Assembly: GCA_003246575.1 (NCBI GenBank)
Contig: QJZZ01000003.1
Coordinates: 208,644 to 272,643, forward strand
Direction of reading: 5' to 3'
DNA length: 64,000 bases
DNA from: Candidatus Saccharimonadota bacterium
Lineage (GTDB): Bacteria; Patescibacteriota; Saccharimonadia; Saccharimonadales; Saccharimonadaceae
Shown piece by piece: positions 18,289 through 27,256 of this stretch. The position numbers and the translations under genes were made by a program. The notes beneath the pieces are model-generated. The model did no database searches. It was not told the origin of the DNA and saw only the letters and a program-made list of their open reading frames with translations. How positions within the stretch are numbered: position 1 is the stretch's first letter; each line of letters starts with the position of its first letter.

Positions 18289-19466
18289 CTAGAGTACGCA
18301 GCCAACGTAACGCTCAGCGTCTTCGTTTCTGTGCCGCGCACAATCGTTAATTCGATTGTATCGCCAGGCGAATATTCAGCAATAAGGCTTGAAACACCGC
18401 CGCGAGCACCCACTTCAATACCGTTGACCTTCATAACTACGTCTCCACTTTTCAAGCCTGCTGTATCCGCAGGACTACCCGACACCACCGCCTCTTCGCC
18501 CGTATCTGCATATACGTATGCACCCGTCGCCACCGATAGATTATGCTGCTTAGCGACAGCTGCGTTGACCGGTACATACCGCACACCGAGATACGCATGC
18601 TTTGGAGTTGTACTTCCTGCCAGTACCTGACTCAGCATACCCTTCACTGCATTGATTGGAATAGCGAACCCAATCCCCTCTGCGTCAGCTGCAATTGCTG
18701 TATTAATTCCGATCACCTGGCCGCTCGTGTTCAGGAGCGGACCGCCAGAATTCCCTGGATTAATTGCCGCATCTGTCTGCAGGAGATCCGTGAGCGTCTC
18801 AACCGATGAACCTGCTTGCGCCGAAATCGGACGACCAGTACCAGAAATAATTCCGCTTGTCACCGTATTTTGATATTGCCCCAGCGAGTTGCCGATCGCA
18901 ATCACTTGTTGACCGACGCGAATTGTCGTCGAATCTCCAAGCTCAGCCACTGGCAAGCCAGATGCATCAGGAATCTTCAGGAACGCAATGTCATTCATTG
19001 GATCCGTCGCTACGACTTCAACTTTATCGTACGTCGTGCCGTCAGCAAGAACAACACTTACCGTCGTCGCGTTATCGATAACATGCTTGTTCGTTAATAT
19101 CGTGCCATCGCTACTGACAATAATTCCAGACCCCGCGCCTTCCTGCGTGCGCGTTCCGTAGAAGTAGCTATTTGCCGTCACTGTCGTCAAAACCGACACT
19201 ACCGTCGGTGAGGATTTCGTCACGACCGCCCCAATTGTCGTTTCTTCGGTAGTTGCAACTGCGTTACCATCATTCGCAAGGACTTTATGCTCAGCAGTTA
19301 CCTGCTCACTCCCCGATGTAAGCTGCTCATACGTTAACACGCCGCCTATTCCTACGCCCACACAAGCGAGGCACACTACGATGCCGACTATCATCTTCTT
19401 GATAGCGGGAATATTCCGTTTTGGTTTGTGAGAAGACAGCTTCTTTTCAGAGTGCTCTTCAGGCAT
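18285..19466 (-). CDS. Trypsin-like serine protease with PDZ domain (HtrA/DegP family)
   Basis: A membrane-anchored protease for quality control outside the membrane. A cytoplasmic basic stretch and one membrane segment (MIVGIVVCLACVGVGIGGVL) lead to a chymotrypsin-fold domain with His in TNKHVIDN, Asp in NDIAFLKI and Ser in INPGNSGGPLLNTSG. One PDZ domain closes the protein (about residues 290-385, GSPADTAGLKSGDVVMKVNG). The 393-residue length and single PDZ fit DegS/HtrA-type proteins. A ribosome site (AGGGTAGG) precedes ATG 19466. Confidence 0.95.
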   Translation of the reverse strand: MPEEHSEKKLSSHKPKRNIPAIKKMIVGIVVCLACVGVGIGGVLTYEQLTSGSEQVTAEHKVLANDGNAVATTEETTIGAVVTKSSPTVVSVLTTVTANSYFYGTRTQEGAGSGIIVSSDGTILTNKHVIDNATTVSVVLADGTTYDKVEVVATDPMNDIAFLKIPDASGLPVAELGDSTTIRVGQQVIAIGNSLGQYQNTVTSGIISGTGRPISAQAGSSVETLTDLLQTDAAINPGNSGGPLLNTSGQVIGINTAIAADAEGIGFAIPINAVKGMLSQVLAGSTTPKHAYLGVRYVPVNAAVAKQHNLSVATGAYVYADTGEEAVVSGSPADTAGLKSGDVVMKVNGIEVGARGGVSSLIAEYSPGDTIELTIVRGTETKTLSVTLAAYSS

Positions 19467-19496
19467 CGCGTTCCTACCCTTTCGCGTTATGAGATA

Positions 19497-20279
19497 TTAG
19501 AGTCCGTTTGCCGCAGTGAGTCTACTAAAGAACAGTACCAAAATCGCGATCAATAAGGTCGCAAACACAAATGGCAACACGAGATCACTGCGGCGGACCG
19601 CACCATGCGCATGACGGCTCGCCAAGCCGCGCTCAGTCACAAAACCGAGCAGCGTTACTATCAATGCTAGCTGTGAAAGCTTAAGATCACCTGAGTTTGG
19701 AAGTTGGTATGCAAACAACCAGCTATACGAAAACCATCCAAGCTCAGCCACAAATAACGCCCATACGAGACTGAAAAATGCCGTCATCGGTGTTTCATAG
19801 TGCAACAATACATGCCGGGCACTCGCATATCCGATTACCCAAATACCAGCAACAAACACGAGAGCGTCCTGCCCGTACGCTAGCATCGAAACTGAGGTAA
19901 TTCCAAGGAATAACGCAATGCCCGCCTGCGCAACGACATATATGTGCTTCGAACGTGGCTTAATGAATAGGAGCCAGATGACATACCCGATCGTGAGAGC
20001 AATTTGCAGCCATAGTTCACCCGAGGCAGCGTACAAAAACAGTACGTGGCTAATACCGACAATCGCATCAACGCTATTCGCCAATACGTTCTGCCTCCAA
20101 AACCGAGGACGGACCGCAAATACTCGCCATTTTCCGAGCAAAATAATCAAGAGTGGCAGCCAAACGTTCTCTGTGGAGATTGTAATGACAAAAATAGCAA
20201 TCGCAAGGCCCACATTGAGGCCTATATAGGCAACATCACTGAGGCGCGAGCGTCGTCGGTGTAGTTTCAGTAACTCCAT
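19497..20279 (-). CDS. Multi-pass membrane protein of unknown function
   Basis: A 260-residue protein with about eight hydrophobic segments and basic loops (RPRFWRQN, IKPRSKH, HAHGAVRRSD). No catalytic motif is recognised. A TATACT box lies 11 bases before the ATG, inside the end region of the LCP gene. The neighbours (LCP protein, HtrA) suggest an envelope role, but that is context only. Confidence 0.7.
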   Translation of the reverse strand: MELLKLHRRRSRLSDVAYIGLNVGLAIAIFVITISTENVWLPLLIILLGKWRVFAVRPRFWRQNVLANSVDAIVGISHVLFLYAASGELWLQIALTIGYVIWLLFIKPRSKHIYVVAQAGIALFLGITSVSMLAYGQDALVFVAGIWVIGYASARHVLLHYETPMTAFFSLVWALFVAELGWFSYSWLFAYQLPNSGDLKLSQLALIVTLLGFVTERGLASRHAHGAVRRSDLVLPFVFATLLIAILVLFFSRLTAANGL

Positions 20280-20299
20280 AGCTACCCTTCAGTATACCA

Positions 20300-21922
20300 T
20301 CAATTGCCCTGATCGGTCGCACCGACTATGAGCACAATATCAACACCAGTCGGCACAGCGAAAGGCGGCGTGTCAGTTGAAGGTACTACGCCATACGCGT
20401 CAGCAAGCTTCGCGAGTGTTTGCGGCTTTGCACCGTCACTAACGTCATAGAGCACATAGCTCGTATAACTCGTTGTGTCAGCATTTCGTACCGCAGTAAC
20501 TACGTACCCCTCCTCTTCAAGCGCGTCTGCAGTCTTTTGAGCCAAGCCGTATGTGCTCGTGCCATTATATACACCAATTCCAGCAGCCTCACGTACCACA
20601 GGATCACTACTTAGCTGCTGCGCCAAATAACCCTGAAGCGTCGTAAAGTCATAAAAGCCATCGCTTGAGCGCACAATCGACGCGCCGCTAACGGTGTCGT
20701 TCGTAAAGACCGCAGGCGTAGCATCGACAAGGCTCAGAGATGTTATGCTTTCGGTTGGAATATCAGAGCCAAGTTTCATCAACGTACGAATCTCGGACGT
20801 ATCGAAGTTGGTGCGAAGGTTCGCTCCGAGCGCGTCAAGAAGGCTTGTGACCGTACCGATATTAGTAAGCGTACCGACACTAAGCGCCTTCTCTTTTAGA
20901 GCGACGGCAATCTTTTGCTGGTTGATCTCACGATCGTAGTTTGAGCGTGACAGACCGTAGGTTGGTGCCACATCACCACGTGCACGTGCCAGTGCAAGCG
21001 CGTGTTCGCCATCAAGGTGATGAACGCCGTTGTCGTACTTCACGTAGTAGCACGTATATTTACACTTCCAGTCAAAGTTCCTATCAAGGATACCGCCGGC
21101 GCTAACTGGATCACTCTGGATATCAACATCAACCCCGCCAACAGCATCCACCACATCCACGACTACGCCGTAGTTAACGTGTACATAGTACTGAACATCG
21201 AGCCCCATTGCCGTCTTAAGGACGCCCCTCAATGCATCAGTACCGGCAGTCTCATCTTTACCTTCATTGGAGTAGCATTGGTACAGCGCGTTAATCCTGC
21301 CTTCGTATCCTGCGGCGCATGCGCGACCATACTTCACCCACAGATCGCGAGGAATACTGAATGTATACGCGTTGTTCTCATTTTGATCGAGACTGATAAT
21401 CATGATCGAATCGGTCAGCCACGCACCCGGGTGTGTTCCGCCTTCATCATCTTCACTCGTACCGAATACAACGATGTTTGTTCGGCCGTTTTCGTCTTGC
21501 TTGAGCGGTTGTGATTGTACAAGTCCGAGAATATTTCCCTTGAACACAGACCCACTCGCCATCAAGAATTTTGCGCCAACATATCCACCGACAGCCAATC
21601 CTGCGATGAGTATGAATAGAAAGATACGTCCAATTAGCTTCTTTTTGCTCAGAGGTTTGCGCTGATGATGTCGCTTCTTTTTTGGCTCCTCCGGCTGAAA
21701 CTCAATCTCATTGAGTGACGCGTCGATCACGTCACGGGTGAGCCCGCCCTCGGACTGAGGCGCAAGCGCAGACCCCTTAAGTTCACGCTCGTCTCGAGCA
21801 TGTGAAAGGCTGCTGTCTTTGAACGATGGCGTCAGTCCGCTTTCCTGCGCAACGTCTTGTCGGCCGCCGATAGAACGACGTGGAACGAAACCATCCATGC
21901 TCGCATTGTTTTTCTTGACCAT
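20300..21922 (-). CDS. LytR-CpsA-Psr (LCP) family protein with LytR_C domain
   Basis: LCP enzymes attach teichoic-acid-like or capsular polymers to peptidoglycan using lipid-linked donors. The N-terminal 100 residues are charged and cytoplasmic. One membrane segment (LIGRIFLFILIAGLAVGGYV) leads to the LCP domain with TDSIMIISLDQNENNAYTFSIPRDLWV and the basic motif LALARARGDVAPTYGLSR. A C-terminal LytR_C domain (REAAGIGVYNGTSTYGLAQKTADALEEEGY) completes the 540 residues. A TATACT box ends 7 bases before ATG 21922. Confidence 0.93.
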   Translation of the reverse strand: MVKKNNASMDGFVPRRSIGGRQDVAQESGLTPSFKDSSLSHARDERELKGSALAPQSEGGLTRDVIDASLNEIEFQPEEPKKKRHHQRKPLSKKKLIGRIFLFILIAGLAVGGYVGAKFLMASGSVFKGNILGLVQSQPLKQDENGRTNIVVFGTSEDDEGGTHPGAWLTDSIMIISLDQNENNAYTFSIPRDLWVKYGRACAAGYEGRINALYQCYSNEGKDETAGTDALRGVLKTAMGLDVQYYVHVNYGVVVDVVDAVGGVDVDIQSDPVSAGGILDRNFDWKCKYTCYYVKYDNGVHHLDGEHALALARARGDVAPTYGLSRSNYDREINQQKIAVALKEKALSVGTLTNIGTVTSLLDALGANLRTNFDTSEIRTLMKLGSDIPTESITSLSLVDATPAVFTNDTVSGASIVRSSDGFYDFTTLQGYLAQQLSSDPVVREAAGIGVYNGTSTYGLAQKTADALEEEGYVVTAVRNADTTSYTSYVLYDVSDGAKPQTLAKLADAYGVVPSTDTPPFAVPTGVDIVLIVGATDQGN

Positions 21923-21935
21923 TTTTACCAGTATA
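21923..21935 (-). promoter_or_regulatory. Leaderless-type -10 box of the LCP gene
   Basis: TATACT (21930-21935, minus strand), 7 bases, ATG. No Shine-Dalgarno sequence is present. Confidence 0.55.
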
Positions 21936-22018
21936 CACTATTTTTGCCCCAATACCTTGGTTGCGGTTGTGTTTTTAACCTGGTATTTTTAGGTGTTTTT
22001 GCTGTATAGTGAGGGGCA

Positions 22019-22621
22019 ATGGAAGCAAGTTACCTTCAGCGCCATCAGTCACTCCGCGACGCTCTCAATTTTATTGGATTCGTGGTGCTTGTTCTGATCG
22101 GGACGCTTCTCATCAATACCTATCTGTTTCGTAGTTTCAATGTTGTTGGACCGAGTATGGAAAAGACATTTTATACTGGCGACCGCCTTATCGTTAACCG
22201 TCTCGCCGTGACCTGGGCACACGTCCAAAACAAACCCTATGTCCCAGAGCGCGGACAGATCATCGTATTTGAAAACCCGCAGTATACTGTCGGCCAAGAA
22301 GAAAAATACATCGTCAAACGTGTCATCGCCTTCCCGGGTGAACGTGTCACCGTCAAGAACGGCGTGCTGATTGTATATAACGACCAAAATCCATCAGGGT
22401 TTGAACCGGACAAACTCGACACCCACGGCACACCAGGCTGGCCCACCAGTGGCGATGTCGACATGACGGTGCCCGAAGACACCATTTTTGTCGCCGGAGA
22501 TCACCGTGAGGGCAACTATTCCTATGACTCACGCAGTGGCCTCGGCACTATTCCGTATTACGACATCATCGGACCGGTCGCCTTCCGCATCTGGCCGCTC
22601 ACGGCACTCGGCGCCTACTAA
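22019..22621 (+). CDS. lepB: Signal peptidase I
   Basis: Removes signal peptides from exported proteins. One membrane segment (residues 18-37) is followed by catalytic Ser46 in VVGPSMEKTF and catalytic Lys100 in KYIVKRVIAFPGE. The C-terminal signature GDHREGNYSYDSRSGLGTI is also present. The 200-residue single-anchor form is typical of Gram-positive-like bacteria. TATAGT lies 8 bases before the ATG. Confidence 0.95.
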   Translation: MEASYLQRHQSLRDALNFIGFVVLVLIGTLLINTYLFRSFNVVGPSMEKTFYTGDRLIVNRLAVTWAHVQNKPYVPERGQIIVFENPQYTVGQEEKYIVKRVIAFPGERVTVKNGVLIVYNDQNPSGFEPDKLDTHGTPGWPTSGDVDMTVPEDTIFVAGDHREGNYSYDSRSGLGTIPYYDIIGPVAFRIWPLTALGAY

Positions 22622-23493
22622 GAATCCGCGAGTAATTTCTGTATTCGTTTGAAGTCTTCTTCGTTTCGGAATGCTATCGAAATCGTTCCCGACCCACGCT
22701 TCGATGTCTTGATCGCAACCTTGGCATCAAACCGTTTATTGAGGGTTGTTGCGGCTTTTTTGTACAGAGGTGGCTGCGCTGCAACGACAGTTTCGCGAGT
22801 TGTATCATCTTTTTTGTACGCTGAAACCACTGATTCGATACGACGTGCGGACCAGTTCTCTTTGAGTATTTTTGGCAAAAGCTCTAGAGCAAATTCTTCA
22901 TCAAGATTAACGAGTGGACGCGCCTGGCCTTCCGTGAGAAGCCCCTTTGAGAGTGCCTCTTTGATTGGCTTGGGCAGCCGCAGTAAGCGCATAGTGTTAC
23001 TAATTGCACTCGAAGATTTACCTCCAACACGCGTGCCAATCTCGTCTATCGTCAGGTTGAATTGATCGCGCAACTTGAGGTATCCGGTTGCCGTTTCCAT
23101 GATATTGAGCTGTTGACGCTGAAGGTTTTCAATCAAACTCAACTCAAGCTTGTGCTGATCGCCAAGCGTACGCACGAGTGCAGGAATCTTGGTGAGCCCG
23201 GCAAGTTTCGAGGCACGCCAGCGACGCTCTCCAGCGACAATCCGATAGCCGCCAGCTGGGAGCGGCGTGAGAATAATCGGCTGGATAACACCATGCTCGC
23301 GAATCGATGCCGCCAGTTCATCAAGCGCTTCTTGATCGAACTGTTGACGCGGCTGGTCAGGATCGGCATGAATTTGGTCGATCGCTACGTTACGCAGATC
23401 ACTTACCTTCTGGTCCTGCCCTGCAGTCGGGTCAAACGACTCATCGAGAAGATCACTCGGAATAAGTGAATCAAACCCTCGTCCTAATGCCAT
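22618..23493 (-). CDS. parB: Chromosome-partitioning protein ParB
   Basis: Binds parS sites and slides as a CTP-dependent clamp. The 291 residues from ATG 23493 (MALGRGFDSLIPSD) contain the CTP-binding box GGYRIVAGERRWRASKLAGL and the helix-turn-helix NLTIDEIGTRVGGKSSSAISN. A C-terminal dimerisation region follows. An alternative TTG start at 23517 would overlap parA. The parA stop lies 5 bases upstream. It overlaps the lepB stop tail to tail. Confidence 0.95.
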   Translation of the reverse strand: MALGRGFDSLIPSDLLDESFDPTAGQDQKVSDLRNVAIDQIHADPDQPRQQFDQEALDELAASIREHGVIQPIILTPLPAGGYRIVAGERRWRASKLAGLTKIPALVRTLGDQHKLELSLIENLQRQQLNIMETATGYLKLRDQFNLTIDEIGTRVGGKSSSAISNTMRLLRLPKPIKEALSKGLLTEGQARPLVNLDEEFALELLPKILKENWSARRIESVVSAYKKDDTTRETVVAAQPPLYKKAATTLNKRFDAKVAIKTSKRGSGTISIAFRNEEDFKRIQKLLADS

Positions 23494-23497
23494 TTTT

Positions 23498-24259
23498 TTA
23501 GCCGACACGATCAACAACCTCCTTGGCTAGCCCCTTATATGCGCGCGCACCCTTTGAGAAACGATCATATACACCAATCGGCACACCGTGACTCGGCGCT
23601 TCAGCCAAGCGAATATTGCGTGGAATCGTGTGCTCGAATACCTTGCCTGGGAAGTGTTTTTTGATCTCTTCATAGACTTGATTGCTCAAACTCGTTCGCG
23701 TGTCCATCATCGTTGGCAAGACACCGATGAGATCAAGCGTCGGATTCATATTCTTGCGCACTAGCTTCATCGCCTCGAGAAGCTGCCCAAGGCCCTCCAG
23801 TGCATAAAACTCGGCCTGGACTGGCAACAATACGTAACGAGACGCGATGAGGGCATTCACTGTCAAAAGGCTAAGGCTTGGCGGGCAGTCGATGATAACG
23901 TATTCATACGAATACAGCTGTTCAATCGCTGTTCGCAGGCGCGTAAATCGTCGCTCAGCCTGAGCAATCTCAACTTCCGTATTCGCAAGCTGCTGCGTCG
24001 TGGGGGCCAATGAGAGATTCTTGTGGTCCGTATCAATAATACAGTCGGCCAGCGAACGTTCTTCGCGAAGCACATCCACCATAGTACCCTTTAGCTCAGT
24101 CTTATCAATACCAAGCCCGCTCGTAGCATTTCCCTGTGGATCAAAGTCAATAAGCAGTGTAGGTTTGCCCATTTTCGCGAGGTAATACGCAAGATTGACG
24201 CTCGTCGTCGTCTTGCCGACACCACCTTTTTGATTGGTGACAGCTATCACTAATGGCAT
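23498..24259 (-). CDS. parA: Chromosome-partitioning ATPase ParA (Soj)
   Basis: A Walker-type ATPase moving ParB-parS complexes over the nucleoid. From ATG 24259 the 253 residues begin MPLVIAVTNQKGGVGKTTTS with the deviant Walker A. They then show LLIDFDPQGNATSGLG and the Walker B VIIDCPPSLSLLTVNAL. GAGAGGG lies upstream of this start. Longer frames lack conserved residues. parAB form the usual operon. Confidence 0.96.
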   Translation of the reverse strand: MPLVIAVTNQKGGVGKTTTSVNLAYYLAKMGKPTLLIDFDPQGNATSGLGIDKTELKGTMVDVLREERSLADCIIDTDHKNLSLAPTTQQLANTEVEIAQAERRFTRLRTAIEQLYSYEYVIIDCPPSLSLLTVNALIASRYVLLPVQAEFYALEGLGQLLEAMKLVRKNMNPTLDLIGVLPTMMDTRTSLSNQVYEEIKKHFPGKVFEHTIPRNIRLAEAPSHGVPIGVYDRFSKGARAYKGLAKEVVDRVG

Positions 24260-24338
24260 GTTGGTGTTTTCCCTCTCATTTCTGAGTTTCATTATAGCAC
24301 GCTACCGACGAGGTTATGCTATTTCCCTGGCCCACAAA

Positions 24339-24364
24339 AAAACGCTCCAGTACGGAGCGTTTTT
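24339..24364 (-). terminator. Terminator of rplU
   Basis: AAAACGCTCC / GGAGCGTTTT arms (24339-24348 with 24354-24363), with an A/T tract outside on both sides. Confidence 0.8.
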
Positions 24365-24381
24365 CATAACGAAAATCGAAA

Positions 24382-24690
24382 TTACTTAGAGATGGTGCCG
24401 ATTTCGATTTTTGAGTACTTCTGGCGGTGACCGTTTTCGGTGTGCACGCGCTTCTTTGACTTATAGCGGATCACGCGGATCTTATCGCCTTTTACAAGTG
24501 GCTCAAGTACTGTAGCTTTGATGCTGACACCCTTTACAGTAGGTGTACCGACAGTAGATTTGTCACCGTCAATCAGCATGAGGGCGTCGAGTGTGAGCTC
24601 TTTTGTTCCTTCCGGGAGGAGGTCCACCAGGAGGGTCTCTTTTTCGCTGACGATATATTGCTTACCGCCAACCTTAACGACTGCTTTCAT
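24382..24690 (-). CDS. rplU: 50S ribosomal protein L21 (bL21)
   Basis: The 102 residues from ATG 24690 begin MKAVVKVGGKQYIVSEKETL, matching the usual L21 start MYAVVKIGGKQY. They end in the conserved HRQKYSKIEIGTI. An upstream in-frame ATG at 24705 would add five residues (MKKEA); AAGGAAG lies just before 24690. rpmA (L27), often the next gene, is absent here. A terminator follows. Confidence 0.94.
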   Translation of the reverse strand: MKAVVKVGGKQYIVSEKETLLVDLLPEGTKELTLDALMLIDGDKSTVGTPTVKGVSIKATVLEPLVKGDKIRVIRYKSKKRVHTENGHRQKYSKIEIGTISK

Positions 24691-24745
24691 AGCTTCCTTT
24701 TTCATTAGTTATTGAATCTAAGGTATTGTAACAGATAAGACGATT

Positions 24746-25564
24746 CTATTCAAGGCCACAGATGACGTTGTTAGCATGAAGCCAGCCCTCGAGCGTGCCA
24801 CCATCAATATACTGTCCCGTAGCCCGGTGAACCGTGATCGCGCCGCCATTCGCTACAAACTGATTGATAACATCAGTAATCTCGTACTCGCCGCGTAGCG
24901 GATTCGCCTCGACACGGACTGCAGCATCGATTGCTCGCTTCGGCAAAAGATACTTGCTAATATTTATCAGATTGCTTGGCGACTCACTCACAGACGGCTT
25001 CTCGACAATACTCTGATATTCACCGTTTTCACCCAGTTTTAGTACGCCGTACTGCGATACCCTATCTGCAGGAACTTCAACGCCAATCATTGCCGCACCG
25101 TCAACCGATGCCGCCTCGATCAGACGCTTCGTCTCACTCGAACCGTCAGCATTATAGATAAAGTCATCCCCCATCAAGACAACCGCCGACTCGCCCTCAC
25201 TGATGTAGTCCGCAGCGAGACCAACCGGCACCGCCGTGCCGTACTTGCCGTGACTTGGCTGTACGACGAAATGCAGTTTCACTCCCTCGGGTGGCGCAAC
25301 GAGTGCAAGCGCTTCAGTTTTTCCTTTCTTCTCGAGGTAATCATTGAGCTTGATATTGTCGCGGTAATAGTCCTCAACCTGAGAACTCCCCTCGCCAACA
25401 ATAAAAATCAGCTCATTGATACCGGCAGCGATACAGTCCTGCACGACATAATCGATGAGCGGACGGTTGCCAATTGGTAGCATGCTCTTCTCGATAGTCT
25501 TGGTGATTGGAAGTCGACGGGTGCCCCATCCAGCGATGGGAATGATAGCTTTGGTTACATTCAT
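24746..25564 (-). CDS. galU: UTP-glucose-1-phosphate uridylyltransferase (GalU type)
   Basis: A nucleotidyltransferase making UDP-glucose for envelope glycans. From ATG 25564 the 272 residues start MNVTKAIIPIAGWGTRRLPITK, with the GxGTRxLPxTK nucleotide loop. Further motifs are KSMLPIGNRPLIDYVVQD, VVLMGDDFIYN (metal-binding Asp) and QYIDGGTLEGWLHAN near the end. An upstream frame extension overlaps the 81-residue gene and is rejected. The start lies 17 bases after that gene's stop, so both probably share its promoter. Confidence 0.92.
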   Translation of the reverse strand: MNVTKAIIPIAGWGTRRLPITKTIEKSMLPIGNRPLIDYVVQDCIAAGINELIFIVGEGSSQVEDYYRDNIKLNDYLEKKGKTEALALVAPPEGVKLHFVVQPSHGKYGTAVPVGLAADYISEGESAVVLMGDDFIYNADGSSETKRLIEAASVDGAAMIGVEVPADRVSQYGVLKLGENGEYQSIVEKPSVSESPSNLINISKYLLPKRAIDAAVRVEANPLRGEYEITDVINQFVANGGAITVHRATGQYIDGGTLEGWLHANNVICGLE

Positions 25565-25580
25565 ATAGGTATATTGTACG

Positions 25581-25826
25581 CTATTCTTCAGCGAAGTTGA
25601 CCCAGTCAGGATCATTCTGCAGGTCACGCTCTACCGTCGTCCAGTAGCGCGAAAGCTCCTGTGTGTCAGGGGTAGGATCAAGCGTCCATACGTCATCACT
25701 ATCCGCTGTATCGATATCATGAATCAGTTCATCATCTTCTGAGACAACGGGGCTCATCGCGAGCCGATGCGTCGCAGTAGTGAGTGATGGAAGCGAAAAG
25801 CTATGGTGTTTTTTTATCTGTAGCAT
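25581..25826 (-). CDS. Small acidic protein of unknown function (81 aa)
   Basis: Not recognised. The product is rich in Asp, Glu, Ser and Thr (SEDDELIHDIDTADSDD, PDWVNFAEE) after a short basic start (MLQIKKHHSF). It has no membrane segment and no cysteine. Reality is supported by a near-consensus promoter and a 10-bp palindrome just upstream, and by galU following 17 bases after its stop. No Shine-Dalgarno sequence is visible. Confidence 0.65.
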   Translation of the reverse strand: MLQIKKHHSFSLPSLTTATHRLAMSPVVSEDDELIHDIDTADSDDVWTLDPTPDTQELSRYWTTVERDLQNDPDWVNFAEE

Positions 25827-25856
25827 GTGTATGTTGTATTGAATTTACATACACAT
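25825..25856. promoter_or_regulatory. Palindromic operator-like site over the start of the 81-aa gene
   Basis: A perfect 10-bp inverted repeat (ATGTGTATGT at 25825-25834, ACATACACAT at 25847-25856) with a 12-base AT-rich centre. It begins inside the -10 box and ends on the ATG of the 81-aa gene. The position is that of a repressor site or a leader hairpin. Confidence 0.65.
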
Positions 25857-25883
25857 ATTAGCATAAAAACTTTGAAAAGTCAA
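25855..25883 (-). promoter_or_regulatory. Promoter of the 81-aa gene and galU
   Basis: Minus-strand TTGACT (25878-25883), 17-base spacer ending TGC, TAATAT (25855-25860). It overlaps the stop codon of the upstream metallopeptidase gene. Confidence 0.75.
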
Positions 25884-26251
25884 TCCCGGCGCTCTAGTGC
25901 GTCCATCTGTTCGTGGCTCAGACCAAAATAGTGTGCGATCTCGTGCCACACGGTTCGCTTGACGCGCGAATAGAGCTCGTCATCATTTCGCGAGATAGCC
26001 AAAAGCGGCTGCTTGAAAATCGTAATCGTATCAGGCAGCAGCCCGCTTTCATATCCACTTCGCTGTGTACGCGGCACGCCCTCAAACAATCCAAGAAGTA
26101 GCTGATCGCCACGCAGCTGTAGTTTCCTCGCCTGCTCGGTTGTCGGCAGGTCACTAACGAGTATCGCCACGTGCTCAAGCGCCGCGATATGCTCCGGCGA
26201 CAGCTCATCAATTGCGCGTCGAACTAATAACGTAAACTGTTCATCGGTCAT
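25880..26251 (-). CDS. Metallopeptidase family protein (zincin type, PF06262-like)
   Basis: A 123-residue minimal zinc protease. HEIAH in TVWHEIAHYFGLSHEQMDALE gives the HExxH zinc site, with an acidic residue downstream. The family is widespread in Actinobacteria and Saccharibacteria, and its substrate is unknown. The preceding PDTITIFKQPLLA stretch is also conserved in the family. It uses a TGA stop, evidence that TGA is not recoded here. It follows the CAP-protein gene's start by only a few bases on the opposite side. Confidence 0.85.
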   Translation of the reverse strand: MTDEQFTLLVRRAIDELSPEHIAALEHVAILVSDLPTTEQARKLQLRGDQLLLGLFEGVPRTQRSGYESGLLPDTITIFKQPLLAISRNDDELYSRVKRTVWHEIAHYFGLSHEQMDALERRD

Positions 26252-26256
26252 ATAGC

Positions 26257-27177
26257 CTAGAGTTGCCCGCCACTAAAGAGCGCGACAGCAATAATCACAA
26301 AACTCGCTAACCCCACTGCTTTGCCGACCGTATGATGCTGATGCCACGCAGTCGTTTGGCGGACCTTATTGAGAGGCTTCTTTTGCCACATACGGAAGAC
26401 ACCGACATGCGTTGAGGCGAACGTCAAAGCAGCAACGGCGATCGCGAGTAAGGCTAGTAGAACCGACCCGAGAAGCATCGGATTCATTGCCTGAACGCTC
26501 AGCCCAACTCGAGACAAAAAGTTGATATCCGCGCCTGTTTGCGGACTGCTCGTAGAAGCACCAGCTACCGTTGTCGATGCCGGAGTAGCAAATAGCGCAA
26601 CGATGATTGTCGTCGGCACGTCATCTAGCTGCCCATCAACTACCGCAAATCCCGCTTCGGTATAGTAGTCATGCATCATATTTTCACGATGTGCTGATGA
26701 CGCCATCCAGGCGGCAACCGTCGCATCGGCGCTTGAAAAATTCTTCGCAAGGTTTTCACCCGCATACATATAGCTATACTGCTGATCTTGAATCCATTTC
26801 CATGGCGTGACACCACTCGGGGAAGTGTGTGCCCAGTACTGATTTGCTAACATATCCTTGCCTTTCGCAAGTGCGGCATCAGCCAACACGGCACTATACG
26901 CCAACTCAGCACCTCCGGCGCGTGTACGTTCTGCATTCACGTCCTTCAGCAACGCAGCGGGAGTGATCTCAGGCTGTGCGCCAAGCACCGCTGTCTGCTG
27001 AGAGCTTGCTGCGAGCCACAACCCAGCCCCTGCCAGCAGCGCAATTGCACCGAGCCCAATGCCACTGATGAGGTGCGGACGATAATTATTGTGCGATCGC
27101 GGAACAATCACGTTGATGGCGTGATGAATCAGCTTAACAGCGTATGATTGTTTTTTGCGATTTTTTTTGTTTGGCAT
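26257..27177 (-). CDS. CAP (SCP/PR-1) domain surface protein
   Basis: A secreted or membrane-attached protein. A basic N-terminus precedes a membrane segment (ISGIGLGAIALLAGAGLWLA). The CAP domain (about residues 75-195) starts LLKDVNAERTRAGGAELAYS and contains GENLAKNFSSADATVAAWMASSAHRENMMHDYYTEAGFAV. After it comes SSPQTGAD, resembling a sorting motif, then two hydrophobic segments separated by a basic loop. Bacterial CAP proteins are of uncertain function. The ATG at 27177 is preferred over GTG 27192. Confidence 0.9.
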   Translation of the reverse strand: MPNKKNRKKQSYAVKLIHHAINVIVPRSHNNYRPHLISGIGLGAIALLAGAGLWLAASSQQTAVLGAQPEITPAALLKDVNAERTRAGGAELAYSAVLADAALAKGKDMLANQYWAHTSPSGVTPWKWIQDQQYSYMYAGENLAKNFSSADATVAAWMASSAHRENMMHDYYTEAGFAVVDGQLDDVPTTIIVALFATPASTTVAGASTSSPQTGADINFLSRVGLSVQAMNPMLLGSVLLALLAIAVAALTFASTHVGVFRMWQKKPLNKVRQTTAWHQHHTVGKAVGLASFVIIAVALFSGGQL

Positions 27178-27210
27178 ACAGATAAAATCCACCGCAATTA
27201 TACCAGAAAA

Positions 27211-27235
27211 AACCGAAGCGCGATAGGCTTCGGTT
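27211..27235 (-). terminator. Terminator of the 1043-residue surface protein gene
   Basis: AACCGAAGC (27211-27219) pairs with GCTTCGGTT (27227-27235). On the minus strand it is followed by a T run (27205-27212). Confidence 0.85.
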
Positions 27236-27256
27236 TTCCCTTTTCTCTTTTGCTAT

